13,183 bases of DNA, from positions 1 to 13,183 of the forward strand of contig JAUZPI010000105.1 in the NCBI GenBank assembly GCA_030706015.1, in the 5' to 3' direction. Shown here one piece after another: positions 1 to 8,100 of this stretch (positions are counted from its first letter, which is position 1; each line of letters opens with the position of its first letter). The position numbers and the translations under genes were made by a program. The notes beneath the pieces are model-generated. The model was not told where the DNA came from. It worked only from the letters and a program-made list of their open reading frames with translations, and searched no databases. The stretch is from Bacillota bacterium (GTDB lineage Bacteria; Bacillota; Clostridia; Clostridiales; Clostridiaceae).

Positions 1-2882
1 AATAGCGGAGCCTTTGACAAATCAAATGGTCTTATAAAGTTTTGTATCTCTTTATCTAATACTTCCTTTTTGTCTTCAATTTCACTATACTCTACATCTA
101 ATACTGTTTCCTTGTGTATTCTCTGTACTATATCTCCATCTCTCATCTCGAAAGATGTCCTTAAGGATTCATATCTTTCTACTAATCTTTTAAATGCTTG
201 TGCAATTCTTGCTCTGTCTATATTACCTTCTACTATCATTACTGATGGTATGTTGTAGTTTATTTCCTCTTTTGCAAATTGATTTAAGGCATATATTCTC
301 TTTTGTACAGAAGATACTTCATATACTTCATTTTCTTCTGCTGGTTCTATTGATGTATAAATACTTTCTTTAGAATTCCTTATATATTCTCCTATTTGTC
401 TTATTGTTGGTGTATTAAACAACTCACTTACAGGTAATTCTGAATTAAGTTCCATATGTATCGTAGATACAATTTGTATGGCCTTTAACGAAGTACCTCC
501 TAAAGCAAAGAAGTTATCATCTATTCCTATCTTTTCTACTCTTAATACCTGATTCCAAACCTTCACTATCTTTTCTTCAATTTCATTTCTTGGTGCTATA
601 TATTCTACTCCTGTATTTATATCACCTTCTGGTTCTGGTAATGCTTTTCTGTCTATCTTTCCATTTGGTGTTAGTGGTATATTTTCTAGTTGTATAAAAT
701 ATGCTGGTATCATATAGTCTGGTAACTCTTTTGATAAATGTTCTCTTAATTCTGTTATTGTTATTTCTCTATTACTTACTACATATGCACATAGATATTT
801 ATCGCCATCTTTATCCTGCCTATCTATTACTACTGTGTCTTTTATTTGTTGATGTTTTAGCAATTGACTTTCTATTTCCCCTAATTCTATTCTAAATCCC
901 CTTATTTTCACCTGATTGTCTATTCTTCCTATGAATTCTATATTTCCGTCTGGCATCCATCTTGCTAAGTCTCCAGTCTTATACATCTTTTCACCTGGCT
1001 CATATGGGTTTGATACAAACTTTTCTTCTGTTAAGTCTGGTCTATTTAGGTACCCTCTTGCTAGTCCATCTCCTGATATACATAGTTCACCTGCAATCCC
1101 TACTGGTTGTAGTTTATTATTTTTATCTACTATTAATATTCTTGTGTTTGATATTGGCTTTCCTATAGTTATAGCTTTTCCATCAATCACTTGTGCAATA
1201 GTCGACCAAACTGTAGTTTCTGTAGGACCATACATATTAAATATTTCTGTTGATTTAAGTTCACTCAACTTTTCTAATAAATTTTTTTGTAATGCTTCTC
1301 CTCCAATTAACAATTTCTCCACTTTACTCAAACTAGTCAAGTTCTTGTAGTTATTTGTAATTAATTTAACTCTTGAAGGCGTAACTTGAATTATATTGAC
1401 ATTATTCTTCTCAATAATTTCGTTTAATTCAATAGAATCTTTTTGTGCTTTATTACCAACAACTATAATTTTCATACCTCTTGAAAGTGGAAGTAATGTT
1501 TCAAGTAAAAATATATCAAATGATATCGTAGTCAGCGCTAATATATTGTAATTTTGATTCATGGATATTCTATTAGTAGTAGCAATTATAAAATTATTAA
1601 CATTTTGATGTTCAATCATAACACCTTTAGGTTTACCTGTTGAACCCGATGTATAGATTACATATGCAAGATTATTACTTGTATTTATCTTTTCTAAGTT
1701 ACCACTATCTCCTACATATAATTCTTCTTTGTCTATTTCTATTATGCATCCACCAAACTCACTTTTACCCAATAGAGGTGTTTGTGTTAACAAAATATCT
1801 GTCTTGCTATCTTCTAACATATATTCGATTCTTTCATTTGGATAGTCTGGATCTATTGGCAGATATGCTCCTCCTGCCTTCAATATTCCCATTATTCCTA
1901 CTATCATTTCTAAAGACCGCTCTACCATTATTCCTACTATCTTGTCTGGTCCTACACCTTTTTTCCTTAACACTCTTGCTAATTGGTTTGCTCTCTCATT
2001 CAGTTTTTTATAACTTAATTCTTTTTCTTCATATACTAATGCTATATTTTCCGGTGTCTTTTCAACTTGTTCTTCAAACAGCTCGTATATGGTTTTATCT
2101 TTAGGATATTCTAACTTTGTATCATTAAATTCTACTAATATTTTTCTTTTTTCTTCTTCTAATAATATGTCTATATTCCTTATCGGAATTTGTAAATTTG
2201 AAATTATTTCATCAAATATTTTCAAATAACTTCTGCCAAATTCTAAGATAAACTCTTTACTTATTAAACTTGTGTTATATATTAATTCTATATCAACATA
2301 ATCATCTTTTTTATCAATTAAAAAATTTATCTCACTATCTTCATAACTTAACATATAATTTATATGAATCATATTATGAATATTTTTCATTGCAATATTA
2401 ATAGAGTACCCCTTATCCAAATATTCCGTATTTCTTCTTTTTACTATTTCATTAATAGGATATACTTGATATCTATAAATTTCCTCCAATTCATTTTTCA
2501 CATTAATCAACTGTTCTTTAAAAGTATTGTTTTCACCTATTATGCTTTTAAATGGCATGATTTTATTTACTGTTTCAGATTTATTTGATTTAAAATATAC
2601 TGGAATACCTATTAATAATTCGCTTTGAGAAGTATATTTATATAATTGAATTTCTAATGTTGTAACTAAAAATGTATATATAGATATATCATTGCATCTT
2701 GTTATTCTTTCTAATTTAGAAAACAACTCTCCACTTACTCTAATACTATGCTTATTAAATCCAATGTTACTTTTTTTGTGTTGATTTGTTAAAGAAACTC
2801 TTTTGAATTCTTGTGAAAATATGTTTTTCCAATATTGTTTTGCTTCAGTAATTAAATTAATTGCTAACTTATCTTCATTCAT
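1..2882 (-). CDS. Nonribosomal peptide synthetase NRPS2 (half C - A(Gly?) - T - C...), 3' part beyond window
   Basis: This is a modular peptide synthetase, 960 visible codons, open at the left edge. The start is ATG at 2882-2880, preceded at 6 nt by GAGGG (within AAGAGAGGG, 2889-2897). Residues 1 to about 230 are only the C-terminal lobe of a condensation domain (YW near residue 18, then the IGIP region); C1-C3 and HHxxxDG are absent. An adenylation domain follows (about 245-755) with YTSGSTGKPKG, FDIFLLE, YGPTET, GRIDNQVKIRG and NGKIDRKAL. Then come a carrier domain (GGTS, phosphopantetheine Ser798, codon 489-491) and the start of a C domain (SSVQKRIY, ESLRTSF), cut before its catalytic motif. 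Aligned to GrsA PheA, I read the binding code as DILQLGMVWK, close to the glycine code DILQLGLIWK. Gly activation is inferred. A half C domain suits either an initiation module or a subunit taking a chain from NRPS1. It lies 73 nt after the aldolase gene, so is probably co-transcribed. Confidence 0.95.
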   Translation of the reverse strand, partial: MNEDKLAINLITEAKQYWKNIFSQEFKRVSLTNQHKKSNIGFNKHSIRVSGELFSKLERITRCNDISIYTFLVTTLEIQLYKYTSQSELLIGIPVYFKSNKSETVNKIMPFKSIIGENNTFKEQLINVKNELEEIYRYQVYPINEIVKRRNTEYLDKGYSINIAMKNIHNMIHINYMLSYEDSEINFLIDKKDDYVDIELIYNTSLISKEFILEFGRSYLKIFDEIISNLQIPIRNIDILLEEEKRKILVEFNDTKLEYPKDKTIYELFEEQVEKTPENIALVYEEKELSYKKLNERANQLARVLRKKGVGPDKIVGIMVERSLEMIVGIMGILKAGGAYLPIDPDYPNERIEYMLEDSKTDILLTQTPLLGKSEFGGCIIEIDKEELYVGDSGNLEKINTSNNLAYVIYTSGSTGKPKGVMIEHQNVNNFIIATTNRISMNQNYNILALTTISFDIFLLETLLPLSRGMKIIVVGNKAQKDSIELNEIIEKNNVNIIQVTPSRVKLITNNYKNLTSLSKVEKLLIGGEALQKNLLEKLSELKSTEIFNMYGPTETTVWSTIAQVIDGKAITIGKPISNTRILIVDKNNKLQPVGIAGELCISGDGLARGYLNRPDLTEEKFVSNPYEPGEKMYKTGDLARWMPDGNIEFIGRIDNQVKIRGFRIELGEIESQLLKHQQIKDTVVIDRQDKDGDKYLCAYVVSNREITITELREHLSKELPDYMIPAYFIQLENIPLTPNGKIDRKALPEPEGDINTGVEYIAPRNEIEEKIVKVWNQVLRVEKIGIDDNFFALGGTSLKAIQIVSTIHMELNSELPVSELFNTPTIRQIGEYIRNSKESIYTSIEPAEENEVYEVSSVQKRIYALNQFAKEEINYNIPSVMIVEGNIDRARIAQAFKRLVERYESLRTSFEMRDGDIVQRIHKETVLDVEYSEIEDKKEVLDKEIQNFIRPFDLSKAPL
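478..1130 (-). repeat. Near-copy of the NRPS1 A1 C-terminal flank and carrier start
   Basis: This block parallels 11330-11960. It encodes the A-domain stretch from IGKPISN through GELC, YKTGDLARW, KIRGFRIELGEIES and LREHLSKELPDYM to the carrier DDNFFALGG, with strong protein and nucleotide similarity. The core between this block and the 1785-2165 block is divergent. Extents are approximate. Confidence 0.7.
620..2150 (-). other. Adenylation domain of NRPS2, predicted glycine
   Basis: Approximate domain extent. Core motifs A3, A5, A7, A8 and A10 are all intact, and the A10 lysine (NGK) is present. By position against GrsA: D235=D, 236=I, 239=L, 278=Q (in IIQVTPS), 299=L, 301=G, 322=M, 330=V, 331=W. 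This gives DILQLGMVWK, two conservative changes from the well-known glycine code. The alignment was made by eye; a cysteine-type code also ends in IWK but differs at several other positions. Confidence 0.65.
1785..2165 (-). repeat. Near-copy of the NRPS1 A1 N-terminal flank
   Basis: This block matches 12600-12990 closely at the DNA level. Exact shared runs include 26 nt (1882-1907 with 12709-12734) and 29 nt (1918-1946 with 12745-12773). It encodes the N-terminal part of the A domain, from EEEKRKILVEFNDTK to the LLTQ region. Extents are approximate. Confidence 0.75.
2190..2882 (-). other. Truncated condensation domain (C-terminal lobe only) at NRPS2 N-terminus
   Basis: Approximate domain extent. 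The segment matches the second half of the complete C domains in this window: YW...L, a strand-rich stretch, an IGIP counterpart of VGTTIAGRNH, and a closing helix leading into EEEKRKILVEFNDTK. The N-terminal lobe with HHxxxDG is missing, and the upstream gap to the aldolase stop is too short (73 nt) to hide it in another frame. It cannot form peptide bonds by the usual mechanism. Similar partial C domains occur at the start of some initiating NRPS subunits; a docking role is possible. Confidence 0.8.
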
Positions 2883-2888
2883 TTCATA

Positions 2889-2897
2889 CCCTCTCTT
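2889..2897 (-). promoter_or_regulatory. Ribosome binding site of NRPS2
   Basis: On the minus strand this reads AAGAGAGGG, a purine-rich Shine-Dalgarno-like stretch ending 6 nt before ATG at 2882. It also precedes an ATG at 2887 that opens only ATG-AAA-TGA, whose stop overlaps the real start, so 2882 is the usable start. Confidence 0.6.
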
Positions 2898-2955
2898 GCT
2901 TAATGTACTATTTTATTTTTATTAGTATACTCAACCAGCTTTAATTTTCTTAGCT

Positions 2956-3753
2956 TTATACATATAATTCACTAATTACTCTTTCGATAGGCTCCTTTAA
3001 ATTAACAATCTTATAAATTGCCTTAACTAATAACTCCATATCCTCACTTTGAAAAATATTTCTACCTATTGAAACTCCCCTAGCACCTGCCATAATTGCA
3101 TCATTTATATATCTCAAAAATTCAATATTTGAATCTACCTTTTCTCCACCAGAAATAACTACTGGAACTGGGCATGTATCAACAACCATCTTAAAAGTTT
3201 CTCTACTTCCAGTATAATTAACTTTAACTATATCAGCACCTAACTCTGCCCCCACTCTTGCAGCATGTTTAACAACTTCTACATTATTTTCATCTGTTAT
3301 TTCTTTACCTCTTGCATACATCATAGCAATAAGAGGCATTCCATATTTATAACAATCACGTGATACCTTAGAAATATCTCTAAACATTTCAGATTCATAT
3401 TCGTTCCCAATATTAATATGGACAGAAACGGCATCACACCCAAATGCAACAGCTTCAAATACACTACCAACAACAGTTTTAATTCCTGAACTAGGATTTA
3501 AGCTTGTACTGGCAGATAAATGCATTATCGTTGCTACATTTTTATTAATTAATTCCTTCTCACAACTATTAATCAGTCCTTTATGAAGTAATATTGCATC
3601 TACATTACTTTTAACTAATTTGCTAACTGTATCTTGAATGCAATCTATCCCTTTGATTGGTCCCAATGTTATCCCATGATCCATTGGGACAATAATTATG
3701 TTACCAGAGTTATTAAATAATCTATTTAATCTCTTTTCCTTACCCAAAACCAT
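2956..3753 (-). CDS. DhnA/ADH-synthase-family class I aldolase, predicted aminohydroxybenzoate-forming (GriI-type)
   Basis: This is a class I (Schiff-base) aldolase of the DhnA family, 265 aa from the preferred start. It resembles archaeal 2-amino-3,7-dideoxy-D-threo-hept-6-ulosonate synthase (MJ0400) over its whole length: RLNRLF, VPMDHG (23-27), HKG, HLSAST, DAVSVHINIG, PLIAMMYARGK, HAARVGAELGADIVK and SIGRNIF. The catalytic residues recalled for MJ0400 (Asp33, Tyr153, Lys184) map to Asp25, Tyr146 and the Schiff-base Lys177. The family joins L-aspartate semialdehyde to a sugar-phosphate-derived donor. In Streptomyces GriI the donor is dihydroxyacetone phosphate and the product leads to 3,4-AHBA. 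Start choice: ATGs lie at 3774, 3762 and 3753. AAGGGGG (3764-3770) is 10 nt before 3753, lies inside the longer reading, and nothing like a ribosome site precedes 3774; family N-termini also fit 3753. It sits 59 nt after the dehydroquinate synthase homologue, in the same operon. Its NRPS setting favours the GriI-type role over primary aromatic synthesis, but this is inferred. Confidence 0.92.
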   Translation of the reverse strand: MVLGKEKRLNRLFNNSGNIIIVPMDHGITLGPIKGIDCIQDTVSKLVKSNVDAILLHKGLINSCEKELINKNVATIMHLSASTSLNPSSGIKTVVGSVFEAVAFGCDAVSVHINIGNEYESEMFRDISKVSRDCYKYGMPLIAMMYARGKEITDENNVEVVKHAARVGAELGADIVKVNYTGSRETFKMVVDTCPVPVVISGGEKVDSNIEFLRYINDAIMAGARGVSIGRNIFQSEDMELLVKAIYKIVNLKEPIERVISELYV

Positions 3754-3763
3754 CTTTTCCATT

Positions 3764-3770
3764 CCCCCTT
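3764..3770 (-). promoter_or_regulatory. Ribosome binding site deciding the aldolase start
   Basis: AAGGGGG on the minus strand, 10 nt before ATG 3753 and only 1 nt before ATG 3762. This makes 3753 the best start, although the upstream ATG at 3774 is in frame and would give 7 extra residues. Confidence 0.5.
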
Positions 3771-3812
3771 GCATTTTATGTTTAATAATTAAAATATCAT
3801 AAAAATTTACAC

Positions 3813-4940
3813 CTATTTTTCAATTATATTTTCATCTATTTTAATTCCAACATGTCTGCCTGATTCACATGTATATCCAAGGACTTTATCGCCTGGTTTT
3901 AGCTCAGTACAATTCATTGGATTTCCTTTAACTCCAATTATTCTTACATGCCAATCATCTTGAATAATAACATTTACTTCAATATTATTTTCATCTTTTG
4001 CTTTTACCAATAGTAATGGTCTTCTTTCCATTTTTATACGTCCAACAGAAACGAATCTAGTGTTTCCTTTAGAATCAACTGTCATAATTTCACTTCCAGC
4101 CTTTAATTCCGAAAGATAATCTGTTTTATCTTCTGCATTCCATGCATAAAGATGTAATGCCCCAGCATTAACCCTGAATGGTCTCAACTCCATATATGGT
4201 AAAAAGTGTGTTTCAGAACTTACAAGAATACCTCCACTAGATGTTGAACCTAAAATCAAACCTTCATCTTCCTTTAAAGTAGATGTTGTATCAATGCAAA
4301 TTCTATCGCCCATTCCTATATGTTTTAATTCAACTATAGTAAGTTCCTTAATATTAATCTTATTCTGAGTTAATTTATCCATTTGTTTTTTTAATGATAA
4401 AACATGTTCTGGATTTTTAGATGAAAGAAGCACAGAATGACTGCCCATTTCCATAACCATTGATGCTATCCACCCATCATTTCCGTCAGTAACTTTTTTA
4501 CAGATACTACAATTATTTTTTTGCGAAAAAGCTAATACTAATTCAAGTGGAATATTTGTTTCTGATTTAAATTCTATAACAACGTGCTTAAAATACTGAG
4601 TCATTTCAACAGTTTTATCTAAAGATTCTTTATCATCTACACTTAAATATAGTCCTTTCTTTATATTACCCATAGCCTTTAAAATTTCTTTTTCTTTAGA
4701 AAAAATAATTACATCCCTTTTACCAATTTTACTTAATAACTTTTTACATTCCTCAACTTCGCCAGTTGATAAAAAAATCAATACCTTCACGCTTTCTGGT
4801 AAAATATCTATTATTTTTTTGCACTCTAGCGTTACCATTACACCACTATACCCATTATTTGTTGCAAGTGGCACCAACACTGTTACTTCTTCCTCATTTA
4901 AATTTCTCGCGTCAAACCATAATTCTTTTTTGTTATTCAT
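3813..4940 (-). CDS. 3-dehydroquinate synthase II family protein, predicted 3-amino-4-hydroxybenzoate synthase (GriH-type)
   Basis: This 375-aa cytosolic enzyme belongs to the archaeal-type dehydroquinate synthase II family, not the bacterial AroB fold. Visible family signatures are WFDARN (8-13), GMGDRICIDT (209-218), the small-residue stretch 231-237, RPFRVNAGALH (253-263), YLSELKAG (275-282), MERRPLLLV (304-312) and GRHVGI (361-366). Length is normal for the family. Archaeal members oxidatively deaminate the heptulosonate made by the partner aldolase and cyclise it to 3-dehydroquinate. GriH homologues in secondary metabolism keep the nitrogen and form 3-amino-4-hydroxybenzoate. No other shikimate gene is visible and NRPS genes flank it on both sides, so I infer the second role; sequence alone does not settle it. 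The start is ATG 4940, 8 nt after a perfect AAGGAGG (4949-4955). An in-frame ATG at 4988 would add 16 residues but would place that site inside the gene. A 258-nt gap separates it from NRPS1. Confidence 0.93.
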   Translation of the reverse strand: MNNKKELWFDARNLNEEEVTVLVPLATNNGYSGVMVTLECKKIIDILPESVKVLIFLSTGEVEECKKLLSKIGKRDVIIFSKEKEILKAMGNIKKGLYLSVDDKESLDKTVEMTQYFKHVVIEFKSETNIPLELVLAFSQKNNCSICKKVTDGNDGWIASMVMEMGSHSVLLSSKNPEHVLSLKKQMDKLTQNKINIKELTIVELKHIGMGDRICIDTTSTLKEDEGLILGSTSSGGILVSSETHFLPYMELRPFRVNAGALHLYAWNAEDKTDYLSELKAGSEIMTVDSKGNTRFVSVGRIKMERRPLLLVKAKDENNIEVNVIIQDDWHVRIIGVKGNPMNCTELKPGDKVLGYTCESGRHVGIKIDENIIEK

Positions 4941-4948
4941 TTTAGATT

Positions 4949-4955
4949 CCTCCTT
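4949..4955 (-). promoter_or_regulatory. Ribosome binding site of the dehydroquinate synthase II homologue
   Basis: AAGGAGG on the minus strand with an 8-nt spacer to ATG 4940. It is the strongest ribosome site in the window and overrules the longer reading from 4988. Confidence 0.85.
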
Positions 4956-4968
4956 GTAAAATTGAGTT

Positions 4969-5001
4969 AATATATATGCTGCAAACAATAATCTAAGTCA
5001 A
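4969..5001 (-). promoter_or_regulatory. Candidate promoter before the aminohydroxybenzoate gene pair
   Basis: The minus strand has TTGACT (plus 4996-5001) followed by an A/T run with TATATA (plus 4971-4976, 19-nt spacer) or TATATT (4969-4974, 21-nt spacer). The -35 is good, but the spacing is longer than the usual 17 nt and such sequences are common in AT-rich DNA. The 258-nt gap, against 59 and 73 nt further down, is the main reason to suspect a promoter here. Confidence 0.3.
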
Positions 5002-5019
5002 AATAGGTAACCGTATTTT
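5000..5019. promoter_or_regulatory. 20-base dyad, candidate operator
   Basis: An inverted repeat with six-base perfect outer arms AAAATA (5000-5005) and TATTTT (5014-5019) around GGTAACCG, whose GGT/ACC halves are also symmetric but offset by one base. It overlaps the candidate -35 hexamer. Size and symmetry would suit a dimeric regulator, but A/T arms arise easily by chance here. Confidence 0.25.
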
Positions 5020-5198
5020 AATTCTGCTGAAAGACTAAATTTACAACATATATACTTTATTTTTAATATACAAACACTCCAATTAAACATTCATCATATT
5101 AAGCTTTGCATACTTGAAAATCATATTTTTACACCAAAAAAATTTATAACATTATTTATTCCACTAAATAGATTTTAAACTAGACTTACAATTTCAAT

Positions 5199-8100
5199 CT
5201 AGAAATCAAATTCAATATTATAATTTAAATCCTCTATTTCATTCTTAACTTCCTCTAATTGATCTGTATTTAATAATAAAATGTCTGAAAGTTTCACATA
5301 CCTATTGTTAGTTATTTCATTTATAATGTTTATAAAATCATCAGCCATTTTTTGTATTGTCTGTTTTTTAAATAATTTAGTGCAATATTCAAATAATACT
5401 ATTATACCTTCCTCAACCTCTATAGCTGTAATCGAAATATCAAATTTAGATGTCATTCTACTTGCTAAATCTTGTTTTAATATTAGACCATCAGCTAACA
5501 CTTCTGCCTTTTCCGTATTTTGTAATGAAAACATAACATCAAACAAAGGATTCCTACTTAAATCTCTTTCTATTCCTAACCTTTCAACCAATTCTTCAAA
5601 TTGATAATCTTGATTTTCATAAGCTTTCAAGGTTGTTTCTTTTATATTTTTAAGATATTCCTCAAAACTTATTTTACTATCCACAGTACTCTTTATAGCT
5701 AAAGTATTAACAAACATTCCTATTATTTTTTCTAATTCTCTATGATTCCTTCCAGCTATTGTTGTACCAACTATTATCTCTTCTTGATAACTATACTTTG
5801 ACAATAAAATATTCACAGTTGATAAAAGTACCATATACATTGTAGTTCTTGTTTCTTTAGTCATGCATTTAAGTTTATTAGTAATCTCCTTATCTAACAC
5901 AAAGCTTATACTATCCCCTTCAAAGCTTTTAAGTTTAGGTCTTGGATAATCTGTAGATAAGTTTAATATTGGTATTTCACCACTTAACTCTTGTAACCAA
6001 TATTCCTCCTGTTTTTTTAATTCTTTATTTTGTTTTCTCTTTGCTTGCCATGCTGAATAGTCTTTATACTGTAAATCTACGGGTTCCAATTCTTTTCCTC
6101 CATAAACTTTCCAAAATTCAGTCATAAATATTCCCATGGAAGTTCCATCACATACTATATGATGTATATCCCATAATAATATATGTTTTTCTTCTGATAC
6201 CCTTATAATTCCACCTCTTATAAGTGGTGCTTTTTCTAAATCAAATACTTTTATAAAATTCTTAAAATAACTATTTATATCACTTTCATTTTTTAGTTCT
6301 ACTACATCAAACTCAAAGTTAATATCTTCATATTTGTGTATTTTTTGCAGTATCTTATCATTAATTAACTTAAAGCTTGTCCTTAGACTTTCATGTCTTT
6401 CTATTAATTTAAAGAAGGTTTCTTTAATTCTACTTAACTCTATCTTCCCAACTATCTCTAAGGTATATGGTATATTGTAGGCAATACTTTCTTTATCAAC
6501 TTGCTGCATTAAATACATTCTTTTTTGAGCTGAAGAAGTTTCATACCATTCTTGCACCCCTAATTTTTCTATTATTTCGTATATATTTTTTTCTTTGGAT
6601 TTTATCTGTTCACTTATCTCCCTTACTGTACTAAAGTTAAATATATCCTTAAGTTCCACTTTTACATCGAACTCCTTGTAAATTCTTCCAACTAATAAGG
6701 TTGCTTTTAACGAATGGCCTCCTAAATCAAAGAAATTATCATTAATCCCTATTTTACTTATCTTGAGAATTTCTTCCCATATTTCTACTAGTTTTTTTTC
6801 TATTTCATTTGTCGGTGCTGCATATTCTTTACCTTCTACTTCAAATTCTATTTTAGGTAGTGCCTTTTTATCAATCTTACCATTTGGGGTTAATGGAACT
6901 TCTTCTATCTCCTTAAAAAATAAAGGGATCATATAACTTGGAAGTGTATTTTTTAATTCATTCTTAATAATCTCTAAGCTGAACTCTTTCCCATCTTTAA
7001 CCACAAAATATGCAGCTAAATATTTTTCTCCAAGCTCTTCCTCATATGCTACTACAACACTTTTTTCAATTGAATCTATTTTATCTAACACACTCTCTAT
7101 TTCACTTACTTCAACCCTATATCCTCTTATTTTTACTTGATAATCAGCTCTTCCTAAATATTCAAGCCTTCCATCTGGTAAAATACGTCCTATATCTCCA
7201 CTGCGATAAACTACTCCAGTTTTTGTTATTGGATTAGTTATAAAACCTTCTTTTGTCTTGTTCTCTAAATTCCAATAACCTTTAGCAAGATACTTACTGC
7301 TATAAACTATTTCACCAACCCCATATACTGATTCTTCTTCTCCATTTTCATTTATTATATAGCACTCCACGTTATCTACTAAATATCCTATCGGTACTAT
7401 ATTATTCTCCATCTCAGTTTCTTTGCTTATTAGATAAGATGTAGCAACAATTACTTCTGAAGAACCAAATAAATTCACAAATATACAATCGTCTGCAAAG
7501 TTTTTCTTATATAACTCCACATCACTCTTATGTAGACTTTCCCCTCCAAGTATAATAAGCCTAATCATAGAATTTTTATTTTCTTTAACGCAGTTCATAT
7601 AATATCTATAGACAGAAGGTACAGAGTGATATATTGTTATTTCCTCATCCTCAATCCACTTTACAAGATTGTCCATATTACCTTCCGATTTAATATCATA
7701 CGGACATAGTGTTGCACCATTTAATAATGCACTAAATATATCTATTATTCCTGTTGTATGACTATATGATGAAAGTAGAGTAATCTTATCCTTATCATTA
7801 ATATTAAATTCATTAGTATAACCACATAAAAATGCTAATACATTTTCATTAGTCTGAACTACTCCCTTTGGTTCTCCTGTAGAACCTGACGTATACATTA
7901 TATATGCTATTTGTTCAGCTTCAACTTTTTTACTATATTTTTCATCACAAATATTTTCATCGATCTCACAAATAAATATGTCTTTATCTAAATACTCCTT
8001 TAATTTTTCAGCTAAAGTAATATTGGCACTATCACTAATTAACATTGCTGCTTCTGAATTTCTTAACATATAGATTAATCTATCTTTTGGATATGTAGGA

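Noticed and set aside
701..2104. Plus-strand open frames rich in Leu, Tyr and Phe over the NRPS genes
   Set aside because: They are antisense shadows of the A-domain repeats (similar ones recur at 11528-12919), with no ribosome sites.
2879..2887. Two-codon reading frame ATG-AAA-TGA overlapping the NRPS2 start
   Set aside because: Such mini-frames arise by chance; nothing shows it is translated or regulatory.
2891..2955. Terminator or promoter between aldolase and NRPS2
   Set aside because: Only short A/T-rich partial symmetries and no well-spaced -35/-10 pair; more consistent with a simple operon gap.
2956..4940. Gene pair as the cell's primary route to aromatic amino acids
   Set aside because: Possible from family knowledge, but the NRPS setting and absence of other shikimate genes make it less likely; kept as the alternative.
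4941..4988. ATG at 4988 as start of the dehydroquinate synthase II homologue
   Set aside because: It would add 16 residues not expected in the family and bury the strong AAGGAGG inside the coding region.
5171..5208. Inverted repeat GATTT...CTAGA / TCTAG...AAATC around the NRPS1 stop as a terminator
   Set aside because: Two 5-bp A/T-rich arms with an internal loop and no following T run; too weak to call.
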